Shown here: positions 7,281 through 14,548 of the stretch, in pieces
Layout: the number at the start of each line of letters is the position of its first letter
Position numbering within the stretch: position 1 is the stretch's first letter
Origin: an uncultured Bacilli bacterium
GTDB lineage: Bacteria; Bacillota_I; Bacilli_A; RF39; UBA660
DNA: 15,870 nt
Assembly (NCBI GenBank): GCA_947585885.1
Contig: CANPXI010000012.1
Span: 1 to 15,870 of the forward strand
Reading direction: 5' to 3'
Made by a program: the position numbers and the translations under genes
Notes under the pieces: generated by a model
The model's input: only the letters and a program-made list of their open reading frames with translations
The model's database searches: none
What the model was told of the DNA's origin: nothing

Positions 7281-7337
7281 AAAATCCTACTGAAAGATTT
7301 TTCGCTTTTTAGTAAAATGTTTCAGTAGGAATATTTT
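7281..7337. repeat. Hairpin repeat, copy 2 (right flank of the ATPase gene), likely bidirectional terminator
   Basis: Stem TCCTACTGAAA (7285-7295) with TTTCAGTAGGA (7320-7330), 11 bp, beginning 8 nt after the ATPase stop and bounded by AAAA on the left and ATATTTTT on the right, so U-rich tails exist in both directions. The core 7287-7328 matches copy 1 at 40 of 42 positions. The base pair just outside the shared core differs in a compensating way (A:T in copy 1, C:G in copy 2). Confidence 0.9.
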
Positions 7338-7350
7338 TGTATTACATATT

Positions 7351-7422
7351 AAATTTTGTATGGTTATGATAGACAAAATTAGGTAAAAAATAAATTCTGT
7401 ACGGTTACACTAGACAGAATTT
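7351..7422. repeat. Tandem pair of related hairpins next to the ftsW stop
   Basis: Unit 1 (7351-7380) pairs AATTTTGT with ACAAAATT around a loop containing GGTTATGATAG. Unit 2 (7392-7422) pairs AAATTCTGT with ACAGAATTT around a loop containing GGTTACACTAG. The units start 41 nt apart and differ in the stem by a T-to-C change matched by an A-to-G change. Unit 2 overlaps the ftsW stop codon (7421-7423, minus). They lie downstream of ftsW and may protect or end its transcript, or be a site for a protein; the origin is unknown. Confidence 0.8.
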
Positions 7423-8506
7423 ACTTTTTATTTGTTTTAGAAATATTTAATATGATACCAATACTTATCATACTAACTAAAAGAGAAGAACCACCATAAC
7501 TTATAAATGGAAGAGTAACTCCTGTTACTGGTACTATTCCAACTACTACCATTAAGTTAAGTAATGTTTGAAATATTAGTGAAAAAGATAAGCCAAATGC
7601 TAAGTATTTAGAGAATAAATCTTCTGTTTCAATAGCTATTTTAATACAAGAATAAAATATTGTTATAAAAAGTATAGTTACAATAAATATACCAAGAAAA
7701 CCAAATTCTTCACTTATTATTGAAAATATAAAGTCTGTTTGTGGTTCTGGTAAATAGAAATGTTTTTGTCTAGAATTTAAAAAACCAAAACCTAATAAAC
7801 CTCCTGGACCGATTGCATATAAACTTTGTATTATTTGAAAACCACTACCTAGTGGATCACTCCAAGGGTTTAAGAAAGATGTTATTCTTTTTAGTCTATA
7901 AGGAGCAATTATAATAAGTGCGATTATTCCAAGAATACCAAGTAAACCAAGTTTTATAAATATACTAAAGTTTGTTCCTGTTATGAATATTAAAACTATT
8001 AGTGAACATACTATAATCATTCCTGTACCAAAATCAGGTTCAAGCATTATTAAAGCAAAACAGAATAGTATTACTAAAAGTATAGGAAGTACAAAGTTTT
8101 TTGTTACTCTTTTTTCTTTATCGTTTTTTGCTAAGTATTTAGCTACAAATATACATAAACCTAATTTGGTTATTTCGCTAGGTTGCACGCCAAAGGGGCC
8201 TATACCGAACCAACTACGAGAACCATTTCTTACAATACCTATTCCAGGTATAAGGACAAGTACTAAAAGAACTATACATCCAAGTAAAATTATATTAGCT
8301 TTTTTTTCATATATTTTGTGATCTATTTTAGACATTATTATCATTAGAATTATACCTATTATTAAAAATATTCCTTGATTAATTACAAATTTATAGGGGT
8401 TTCCATATTTATATTCAGCCCATACGTAACTAGCACTATAGATCATAATAGTGCCAAAAATAGATAATATAATAGTTGTTATAAAAGCAAGTTTATCTTT
8501 TTTCAT
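7421..8506 (-). CDS. ftsW: SEDS-family peptidoglycan polymerase FtsW
   Basis: This 361-residue polytopic membrane protein has about ten hydrophobic segments. SEDS proteins polymerise lipid II and work with a class B PBP. Motifs: GSRSWFGIGPFGVQPSEITKLG (95-116), LEPDFGTGMI (155-164), NPWSDPLGSGFQIIQSLYAIGPGGLLGFGF (213-242), LPEPQTDFIFSIISEE (252-267, with Asp258 in the position of the catalytic Asp of this family) and GVTLPFISYGGSSL near the C-terminus. RodA is the alternative, but position between mraY and murG is the spoVE/ftsW place in the Bacillus dcw order, which favours FtsW. Unlike in that cluster, the gene is on the opposite strand. The ATG is preceded by AGGTGA at close spacing. It diverges from murG; I could not pick a convincing promoter for it in 8507-8658. 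Confidence 0.93.
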   Translation of the reverse strand: MKKDKLAFITTIILSIFGTIMIYSASYVWAEYKYGNPYKFVINQGIFLIIGIILMIIMSKIDHKIYEKKANIILLGCIVLLVLVLIPGIGIVRNGSRSWFGIGPFGVQPSEITKLGLCIFVAKYLAKNDKEKRVTKNFVLPILLVILFCFALIMLEPDFGTGMIIVCSLIVLIFITGTNFSIFIKLGLLGILGIIALIIIAPYRLKRITSFLNPWSDPLGSGFQIIQSLYAIGPGGLLGFGFLNSRQKHFYLPEPQTDFIFSIISEEFGFLGIFIVTILFITIFYSCIKIAIETEDLFSKYLAFGLSFSLIFQTLLNLMVVVGIVPVTGVTLPFISYGGSSLLVSMISIGIILNISKTNKK

Positions 8507-8625
8507 AAGTCACCTAATTAATTTTATGAAATCTGTAATAAAATAATTTATATTTATCATAAATTTTATTAGTAATATTAATTTACATAGAGTTTACTTT
8601 GAAGTGACATTTATTTTAAAATGTA

Positions 8626-8657
8626 TGTTATACTATATGTAAATAGTAAGGAGGAGC
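8626..8657 (+). promoter_or_regulatory. murG promoter (extended -10) and RBS
   Basis: TGTTATACT (8626-8634) is an extended -10 element of the TGnTATAAT type. GTGACA at 8604-8609 is a possible -35, but at 19-nt spacing. AAGGAGGAG (8648-8656) is a very strong ribosome-binding site just before the ATG at 8659. Confidence 0.65.
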
Positions 8658-8658
8658 T

Positions 8659-9708
8659 ATGAAAGTTATTGTAACTGCTGGAGGAACAGGTGGACACATT
8701 TATCCTGCTTTAGGTGTAGTGGATAAATTAATGGAAAACAAAAACAATCAAGTTTTATATATTGGTACTACTGATAGGATGGAAAGTGAGATTGTTCCTA
8801 AGTTAGGTATTAAGTATGAAAGTATTAAGATAAGTGGTTTATCTAAAAATATTTTTAAAGATATTGTAAACGTTAAGAATATTATGTGTTCACTTAGTAA
8901 GTGTAAAAAAATTATTAAAGAGTTTAAACCAGATTATGTTATTGGTTTTGGGGGTTATGTTACTTTTCCTGTTATTTATGAAGCACATAAGTTAGGAATT
9001 AAAACAGCGATTCACGAACAAAATATGATACCTGGAAAGACTAATAAGTATTTATCTAAATTAGTAGATACTACTTTTGTATCTTTTAGTGAAAGTGAAA
9101 AAGAGTTTAAAGGTAAAGTTGTTTTATCAGGTAACCCTTGCGGGGAAAAAGCAATGAATACTGGGGCTCATGATAAAACTAAGTTAGGTTTTAGTAAAGA
9201 TAAAAGACTTATTTTAATTGTTATGGGGTCTTTAGGAAGTGAAACTGTTAATAATAAATTAAGAGAATTTTTAGAGAGTTTTAATAGTAAAGATAGTGAA
9301 ATATTATTTATTACTGGAAAATCTAGTTATGATAATTTTAAAGATTTAAAAGTTAATACAAGCATTAAAATAGTGCCTTTTTATGATAACTTAAGTGGAC
9401 TTATGAAAGTAAGTGACCTTATTATTTCTAGAGCAGGAGCTAGCACGATAAGTGAAATATTAAGTCTTAATATACCATCTATTTTAATACCTTCCCCATA
9501 TGTAGCAAATAACCATCAGTATTATAATGCTTTAGATTTAGAAAAAAAAGGTGTTAGTATTATGATAAATGAAAGTGATTTAAATAAAGAAATTTTAAGT
9601 GAAAAAATAGATTTGATTTTAAAAGAAGAAAAAAGAATTAAGGCTACTTTAAAGAGTTTACCAAAGTTAAAAGCAAGTTCAATTATAGTTGAAGAAATGA
9701 AAAAATAG
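8659..9708 (+). CDS. murG: UDP-GlcNAc:undecaprenyl-PP-MurNAc-pentapeptide GlcNAc transferase (MurG)
   Basis: MurG makes lipid II by adding GlcNAc to lipid I on the inner face of the membrane. The 349-residue protein is a GT-B glycosyltransferase. The N-terminal Rossmann domain has GGTGGH (8-13), VIGFGGYVTFP (94-104) and IHEQN (118-122). The C-terminal domain has MGSLGS (189-194), SRAGASTISE (257-266) and IPSPYVANNHQ (277-287), which contact the UDP-GlcNAc and are intact. The typical length is 350-370. It is followed after 30 nt by divIB with no terminator between, so the two are likely cotranscribed, as in Bacillus, except that murB is missing between them. Confidence 0.97.
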   Translation: MKVIVTAGGTGGHIYPALGVVDKLMENKNNQVLYIGTTDRMESEIVPKLGIKYESIKISGLSKNIFKDIVNVKNIMCSLSKCKKIIKEFKPDYVIGFGGYVTFPVIYEAHKLGIKTAIHEQNMIPGKTNKYLSKLVDTTFVSFSESEKEFKGKVVLSGNPCGEKAMNTGAHDKTKLGFSKDKRLILIVMGSLGSETVNNKLREFLESFNSKDSEILFITGKSSYDNFKDLKVNTSIKIVPFYDNLSGLMKVSDLIISRAGASTISEILSLNIPSILIPSPYVANNHQYYNALDLEKKGVSIMINESDLNKEILSEKIDLILKEEKRIKATLKSLPKLKASSIIVEEMKK

Positions 9709-9738
9709 ATATATAATTTATTATAAGGTGAAGATAAG

Positions 9739-10422
9739 ATGGAAACAAGAAAAGTAAAGGTGAGAAAATTTAGTTTTAAGAAATTTTTTAAATTTTTACT
9801 TTTTTTAGTTATTTTAGGTTTAATTATTTATTATGTTTCTAAAGAACCTATTAGAAATATAGTTATTAAAGGGACTAATTATTTAACTGATGAAGAAATT
9901 ATTGAAGCAGGAGGGATAGAAGATTATCCATCATTTCTTGGTACTAGTAGTTTAAAAGTTGAAAAGAAAATAAAGAAGTTACCTTTAGTAAAAAGTGTGG
10001 ATGTTAAAAAGAAATGGGGTTATGTTTATCAGATTGAAATAGAAGAATATAAAGTGTTATTTCAAATTAGAAGTAGCAATGAGTATGTTTTATCTAAAGA
10101 TGATTTTGTTATGGATATAAAGAAAAATGTACCAACACCTGTTTTAATTAATTATGTTCCAGATAAAACTTTAGATAAAATGATAGATAAGTTTAGTCTT
10201 CTTGATAATACTATTTTAGAAAAAATTAGTGAAATAGAGTATACTCCAACTACTTATGATAATTCTAGATTTTTACTTTATATGACTGATGGAAATTTAG
10301 TTTATATTACTTTAAGTAAGACTAAAGAGTTAAATAAATATAATAAGATAAAAGGGCAACTTGGTAAAAATAAAGGTATTCTTTATTTAGATAGTGGTAA
10401 TTATTTTGATATAAAAGAATAA
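9739..10422 (+). CDS. divIB: Cell-division protein DivIB/FtsQ
   Basis: This divisome scaffold has 227 residues: a basic N-terminal tail (METRKVKVRKFSFKKFFK), one membrane segment at about 16-34, and an extracellular FtsQ-type POTRA domain at about 37-105 (PIRNIVIKGTNYLTDEEIIEAGGI...LPLVKSVDVKKKWGYVYQIEIEEYKVLFQI), followed by a beta domain to the C-terminus. With FtsL/DivIC partners it links the Z-ring to the septal synthase FtsW-PBP2. RBS AAGGTG lies at 9725-9730. It is the second gene of the murG-divIB unit. It is shorter than B. subtilis DivIB (about 263 residues), lacking a long C-terminal tail. Confidence 0.9.
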   Translation: METRKVKVRKFSFKKFFKFLLFLVILGLIIYYVSKEPIRNIVIKGTNYLTDEEIIEAGGIEDYPSFLGTSSLKVEKKIKKLPLVKSVDVKKKWGYVYQIEIEEYKVLFQIRSSNEYVLSKDDFVMDIKKNVPTPVLINYVPDKTLDKMIDKFSLLDNTILEKISEIEYTPTTYDNSRFLLYMTDGNLVYITLSKTKELNKYNKIKGQLGKNKGILYLDSGNYFDIKE

Positions 10423-10450
10423 AAATACTTGATTATTAAGTATTTTTGTT
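10421..10450 (+). terminator. Terminator of murG-divIB
   Basis: AAAAATACTT (10421-10430), 7-nt loop, AAGTATTTTT (10438-10447), then GTTTT. The stem begins in the divIB stop codon. Confidence 0.85.
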
Positions 10451-10483
10451 TTATTATTAACACTAGTTTTTGGGGTGAAATTT
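10429..10483 (+). promoter_or_regulatory. Probable ppaC promoter and RBS
   Basis: TTGATT (10429-10434), 17 nt, TATTAT (10452-10457), overlapping the preceding terminator, then GGGGTG (10472-10477) 6 nt before the ATG at 10484. The RBS is clear and makes the in-frame GTG at 10475 part of the RBS and not the start. The promoter boxes are a moderate match only. Confidence 0.45.
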
Positions 10484-12103
10484 ATGGAAAAATGTTATGT
10501 TTTTGGACATATGAATCCAGATACAGATTCAGTATGTGCTTCTATTACTTTGGCTAATTTAAAGAGAAATATTGGTATAAATGCAGAAGAGAGAGTACTT
10601 GGTAATATTAATAAAGAAACTAAGTATGTTTTAGATTATTTTAAAGTAAAAACACCAAAGTATTTAAATGATGTTAAGTTAAAGATTAAAGATTTAAAAT
10701 ATAGAAAAAAGTTAATGATGAATGAGTACTCTAGTATAGAAGAAGTTTATAACTATATGTTAAAAGAAAATACTACTGGTGTTCCTATAGTGGACGAGAA
10801 TAATAAACTTATTAACTTAATTACTGCTAAAGATATTTTAAATAAACTTTTACACTTAGAAGAACATTATTTGGTTACTAGTTATGATAATATTCTTAAA
10901 ACTTTAGATGGAGAAAAAATAGTTAAAGTAAATGATGAAATAAAGGGAAAAATTACTGCAGTTACTTTTTCACATTCTACTTTTGAGAGCGTTGTTAATT
11001 TAACAAGTGATGATATTTTAATCGTAGGAGATAGACATTATATAATAGATTTAGGTGTTAATAAAAGGGTTAAGTTAATTATTGTTATAGGTGACTCAGT
11101 TATAAAGAAAGAACATATTAAATTAGCAAGAAAGAATAAAGTAAATATTATTAGAACAAAACTTAATTCTTTTGAAACTTCTAGAATTATTTTATATAGT
11201 AATTATATTAAGAATATTTTAAATATAAATGAGCCTTATATAGTTAGAGATAATGATTATTATACTGATTTTGTAGAAAAAAGTGAAAATTTAAAGATTG
11301 ATAACTATCCAGTAGTGGATAAAAATGGTAAGTGTTTAGGGCTTCTTAGAAAGAGTGAAATTAATAAGTTAAGTAAAAGAAAGGTTATTTTGGTAGATCA
11401 CAATGAAACAGAACAAAGCGCTAGTGGACTTGATGAAGCTGAAATTGTTGAAGTAGTAGACCATCATAAGATAGGTAGTATTAGCACAAATGCACCAATT
11501 AACTTTAGAAATATGATAGTAGGTAGTACTAATACGATTATTTATTTCTTATATAAAGAAAATGGAATAAAGATAACAAAGCAAATGGCTGGGTTAATGA
11601 TAAGTGGTATTATTTCTGATACTTTAAATTTACAAAGTCCAACTACTACTGATATAGATAAAAAGGTTATTAAAGAGTTAAATAAAATAGCTAATTTAAA
11701 TATAAATAAGTATGCTAAAGATATGTTTAAAGCAGGTACTAGTTTAGAAGGCTTAAGTGTAATGAATGTTATTAGTGAAGACTTAAAAGTGTTTAATGAA
11801 GGAGACATTAGTTTTGGAGTTAGTCAAGCTTTTACAATGGACTATGAAAGTATTTTAAGTAAAAAAGAAGAATATATAGAAGCTATTAAAGAAAAGAAAG
11901 AGAATATGAAACTTGATTATTTTATATTTGTTATTACAGATATTCTTAGTAATGGAAGTTATATTCTTGTTACAGAAGAAGACTTAAGTTTAGTAAGTAA
12001 AGCACTTAATAATCCTAAGTTTCAAAATGGAGAATTTGTTCCTAAAATAGTTAGTAGAAAGAAACAAGTTGTACCTATTATATTAGATGCTCTTGAAAAA
12101 TAG
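10484..12103 (+). CDS. ppaC: Manganese-dependent family II inorganic pyrophosphatase with CBS and DRTGG domains
   Basis: The enzyme hydrolyses PPi to phosphate in the cytoplasm, pulling biosynthetic reactions forward. It has 539 residues, much longer than the simple PpaC (about 310), because a regulatory insert splits the DHH domain. The catalytic N-terminus is CYVFGHMNPDTDSVCASI (His9, Asp13, Asp15). A first CBS motif follows at about 70-125 (YSSIEEVYNYML..TTGVPIVDENNKLINLITAKD), then a DRTGG-like domain at about 135-245 and a second CBS at about 248-295 (NYPVVDKNGKCLGLLRKSE). The DHH part resumes with VDHNE (304-308), VDHHK (325-329) and ISDTLNLQSPTTTD (377-390), and the DHHA2 domain ends with SRKKQVVP (524-531). 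CBS-type enzymes of this family are known to be inhibited by AMP/ADP and activated by ATP or Ap4A. Placement between divIB and ftsA is unusual. Confidence 0.93.
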   Translation: MEKCYVFGHMNPDTDSVCASITLANLKRNIGINAEERVLGNINKETKYVLDYFKVKTPKYLNDVKLKIKDLKYRKKLMMNEYSSIEEVYNYMLKENTTGVPIVDENNKLINLITAKDILNKLLHLEEHYLVTSYDNILKTLDGEKIVKVNDEIKGKITAVTFSHSTFESVVNLTSDDILIVGDRHYIIDLGVNKRVKLIIVIGDSVIKKEHIKLARKNKVNIIRTKLNSFETSRIILYSNYIKNILNINEPYIVRDNDYYTDFVEKSENLKIDNYPVVDKNGKCLGLLRKSEINKLSKRKVILVDHNETEQSASGLDEAEIVEVVDHHKIGSISTNAPINFRNMIVGSTNTIIYFLYKENGIKITKQMAGLMISGIISDTLNLQSPTTTDIDKKVIKELNKIANLNINKYAKDMFKAGTSLEGLSVMNVISEDLKVFNEGDISFGVSQAFTMDYESILSKKEEYIEAIKEKKENMKLDYFIFVITDILSNGSYILVTEEDLSLVSKALNNPKFQNGEFVPKIVSRKKQVVPIILDALEK

Positions 12104-12117
12104 AGTATCTTTTTTTA
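12086..12117 (+). terminator. Terminator overlapping the end of ppaC
   Basis: GATGCTCT (12086-12093) pairs with AGAGTATC (12102-12109), with one G:T wobble, followed by eight T in nine bases including T12110-T12116. The stem spans the last codons and the TAG stop. Confidence 0.7.
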
Positions 12118-12124
12118 TTTTTTC

Positions 12125-12177
12125 TTTTAAAATAGTAAATTATTTGGTATAATGATTTTAGTAAAAATAAGGAGAGG
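12125..12177 (+). promoter_or_regulatory. ftsA-ftsZ promoter and RBS
   Basis: TATAAT (12148-12153) with a weak TTTTAA -35 (12125-12130) at 17 nt, then AAGGAGAGG (12169-12177) before the ATG at 12182. The in-frame ATG at 12152 overlaps the -10 box and cannot be on the transcript, so 12182 is the start. Confidence 0.7.
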
Positions 12178-12181
12178 AAAG

Positions 12182-13420
12182 ATGAAACAAATAATTACTA
12201 GTTTAGATTTAGGTTCTAATAGTGTTAAAGTGTTAGTTGCAGAAGTTTATAAAGATGAATTATTTGTTTTAGCGTGTACTATGGTTAAGTCTAAAGGTAT
12301 TAAGAAAGGACTTATAGTAGACGGAGAGAAAGCTTTAGAGAGTATAAAAGAAGCAATAAGTAGAACAGAAGATGTTTTGGGTATTAAGATAAATAAGGTT
12401 ATTGCTGTTGCTCCTTCATATTATGCTGACTTTATAAAGGGGGAAGGGTACACTACAATTACTAGAGAAGAAAAACAAGTTACTGGAGAAGATATTACTA
12501 GAGCACTTCAAGCTGGCGTATACAATAGGGTACAATCTAATTTGGAATTAATTAATGTTAGTCCAGTTGAATTTATTATAAATGAGAGTGAAGTTGTTAA
12601 AGATCCTAAGGGACGTGAAGCTTTTAAGTTAAGCGCTAATGTTATTTTAGGAACTGTACCTAAAAAGAATGTTTATACTTTAATTAGTATTTTAGAGAAT
12701 TTAGGTATAAAAGTAGTTGATTTTGCTTTTGGTGGACAAGCAGATTATTATGAGTTTAGAAAGAAAGAATACAGTGATAAACTAGGAGCAGTTATCAATA
12801 TAGGAGATAATAAGACTGAGGTTAGTATAGTAAACGAAGATATTTTAGTTAGTACTGAAGTATTAGATATAGGTGGAAAAAATATAGATAGAGATATAAG
12901 TTATATATATGACTTAAGTATTGATGATAGCAGGAAAATAAAAGAAAATTTTGCTCTTGCACATAAGAGTTTAGCAAGTACTGGAGAGATTATAGAGTGC
13001 TTGACAAAGAATAATGAACATATTAAAATAAATCAATATGAGGTAAGCGAGATAGTTTATTCTAGAATGCGTGAAATATTAGAACTATCAAAAAAACAAA
13101 TAAATCTCTTAACAAAGAAAGAGATAAGTTATATAATAATAACAGGAGGTACTACTGAGATAGAGGGATTTGATAAAGTATATAGTGAAGTATTCGGTAA
13201 GAATATGGATGTTACTAGAGTAGATACTTTAGGAGTTAGAAATAATAGATTTAGTAGTGCACTTGGTAGTATAAAATTATATTATGAAAAATTAAAATTT
13301 AGAGGTAAGCAAGCATCAACTATAAGTGAAGAAGAACAAGAAGAATTATTTATGAGTAAGAAGAAAATAGATGGAAATAGTTTATTAGGAAAAGTATACA
13401 GTTACTTTTTTGATAATTAA
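12182..13420 (+). CDS. ftsA: Cell-division protein FtsA (actin-like membrane tether of the Z-ring)
   Basis: The protein has 412 residues with the FtsA/SHS2 actin fold. The N-terminal phosphate-1 motif is SLDLGSNSVKVLVAE. The FtsA-specific 1C domain lies at about 80-165 (KVIAVAPSYYADFIKGEG...). The phosphate-2 strand is GAVINIGDNKTEVSIV and the adenosine motif is IIITGGTTEIEGF. A C-terminal amphipathic helix, SLLGKVYSYFFDN, is the expected membrane-targeting sequence. FtsA polymerises with ATP and binds the conserved C-terminal peptide of FtsZ. The gene appears intact. It is followed after 11 nt by ftsZ, with GGAG in the gap, so they form a two-gene operon. Confidence 0.96.
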   Translation: MKQIITSLDLGSNSVKVLVAEVYKDELFVLACTMVKSKGIKKGLIVDGEKALESIKEAISRTEDVLGIKINKVIAVAPSYYADFIKGEGYTTITREEKQVTGEDITRALQAGVYNRVQSNLELINVSPVEFIINESEVVKDPKGREAFKLSANVILGTVPKKNVYTLISILENLGIKVVDFAFGGQADYYEFRKKEYSDKLGAVINIGDNKTEVSIVNEDILVSTEVLDIGGKNIDRDISYIYDLSIDDSRKIKENFALAHKSLASTGEIIECLTKNNEHIKINQYEVSEIVYSRMREILELSKKQINLLTKKEISYIIITGGTTEIEGFDKVYSEVFGKNMDVTRVDTLGVRNNRFSSALGSIKLYYEKLKFRGKQASTISEEEQEELFMSKKKIDGNSLLGKVYSYFFDN

Positions 13421-13431
13421 GGAGTGAGAAT

Positions 13432-14479
13432 ATGCAAGAAAGCCCATTAGAAATGTTACAAATAGCAAAGATTAAGGTAATTGGAGTAGGTGGAGGCGGA
13501 TGTAATGCTGTAAACCGTATGATTGAGACTGGTCTTAAAGGAGTAGAGTTTATTGTTGCTAATACTGATTTACAAATTTTAAATACTAGTTTAGCAGAAA
13601 CTAAATTACAAATAGGAGCATCTATTAGCTGGAGCTGACCCTGAAGTTGGTAGAGAGGCTGCACTAGAAAGTAGAAATGAAATTGAGGATGCACTTAGAG
13701 GCGCTGATATGGTATTTGTTACTTGTGGACTAGGCGGAGGAACAGGAACAGGTGCTGCACCAGTTATAGCAGAAATAGCTCAAGGACTAGGATGCCTTAC
13801 TGTTGCTATTGTTACAAAGCCATTTAAGTTTGAAGGTAAAAAACGTATGGACCATGCATTACTTGGACTTGATGAGTTAAAGAAACACGTTGATACTTAT
13901 GTAGTAATACCAAATGATAGATTAAGAGATTTAATTGATAAATCAACTCCAATGACAGATGCATTTAAAGAAGTTGATAATGTTCTTAGATTAGGTGTCC
14001 AATCTATATCTGACTTAATAAGTGTTCCAGGACTAGTTAACCTAGACTTTGCTGACGTAAAAGCAATTATGGAAAATAGAGGACAAGCTTTAATTGGTAT
14101 TGGTGTTGGTTTTGGAGAAAATCGCGCTATTGAAGCTGCTAGACAAGCAGTATCAAGTCCATTACTAGAAACAACTATCAATGGAGCAACTGATTGTATT
14201 ATAAATATTACTGGAGGAAATAGTTTAACTTTATTTGAAGCAGAAGATGCTGCTGAAGTTATAAGAGCTGCAGCTAATACAGATATAAATATTATATTTG
14301 GGGCTGTTATTAATGATACTTTAACAGATGAAGCTATTGTTACAGTTATTGCTACTGGGTTTGAAGATGAAAGTACACCACTTTATCAAACTTATGCAGA
14401 AACTACTGAAACAAGTAGTAGTGATAGTAGTAGTTTAATAGATGACTTACCACCATTTTTAAGAAGTAGAGATATTTAG
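13432..14479 (+). pseudogene. ftsZ: FtsZ, frameshifted by a small deletion in the GTP-binding T3 loop
   Basis: FtsZ is the tubulin-like GTPase that forms the division ring. The first 63 codons read normal FtsZ (KVIGVGGGGCNAVNRM, FIVANTDLQIL, LQIGA), then the frame runs into TGA at 13636. From 13628 the +1 frame reads AGADPEVGREAALESRNEIEDALRGADMVFVTCGLGGGTGTGAAP, including the tubulin signature, and continues to TAG at 14477-14479. Between the parts the invariant TRGLG of the T3 loop is absent. Restoring the family spacing needs about 14 nt. The rest is well kept: KPFKFEGKKRM, IPNDRL, PGLVNLDFADVKAIM, a short Ser-rich linker and the FtsA-binding peptide DDLPPFLRSRDI. Restored length would be about 353 residues. 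Because ftsZ is normally essential and everything else is conserved, this is a very recent lesion or a sequence/assembly error; a second copy elsewhere is also possible. Confidence 0.9.
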
Positions 14480-14491
14480 TAAAATTAAAAC

Positions 14492-14516
14492 GTTTAAGTC
14501 AAATTAAACATTTTTT
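14492..14516 (+). terminator. Weak hairpin after ftsZ
   Basis: GTTTAA (14492-14497), 6-nt loop, TTAAAC (14504-14509), then ATTTTTT. The stem is A:T-rich and weak; it probably only assists the stronger terminator at 14525-14548. Confidence 0.4.
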
Positions 14517-14524
14517 AGTTATAA

Positions 14525-14548
14525 AAAAACATCGCTAGGATGTTTTTA
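14525..14548. terminator. Bidirectional terminator between ftsZ and rpsD
   Basis: AAAAACATC (14525-14533), loop GCTAG, GATGTTTTT (14539-14547): a 9-bp stem with T or A runs on both sides. It serves the convergent ftsZ and rpsD units and overlaps the rpsD stop codon. Confidence 0.88.

Noticed and set aside
7983..8321. Plus-strand open frame inside ftsW
   Set aside because: It is the antisense shadow of a well-supported FtsW gene, with no family resemblance or RBS.
12152..12181. Upstream ATG for ftsA at 12152
   Set aside because: It overlaps the TATAAT box; AAGGAGAGG points to the ATG at 12182.
13624..13640. RF2-like programmed +1 frameshift in ftsZ at TGA-C
   Set aside because: A +1 shift would restore the frame but not the invariant TRGLG residues, which are absent from the DNA in every frame. 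There is also no CTT before the TGA and no upstream Shine-Dalgarno stimulator.
13350..13694. Minus-strand open frame across the ftsA-ftsZ junction
   Set aside because: Antisense to two conserved genes; low-complexity translation without a recognisable domain.
13709..14479. Separate gene for a short FtsZ-like protein starting at the ATG at 13709
   Set aside because: The +1 frame already codes for conserved FtsZ from 13628, upstream of this ATG, and there is no convincing ribosome-binding site; it is the 3' part of the broken ftsZ.
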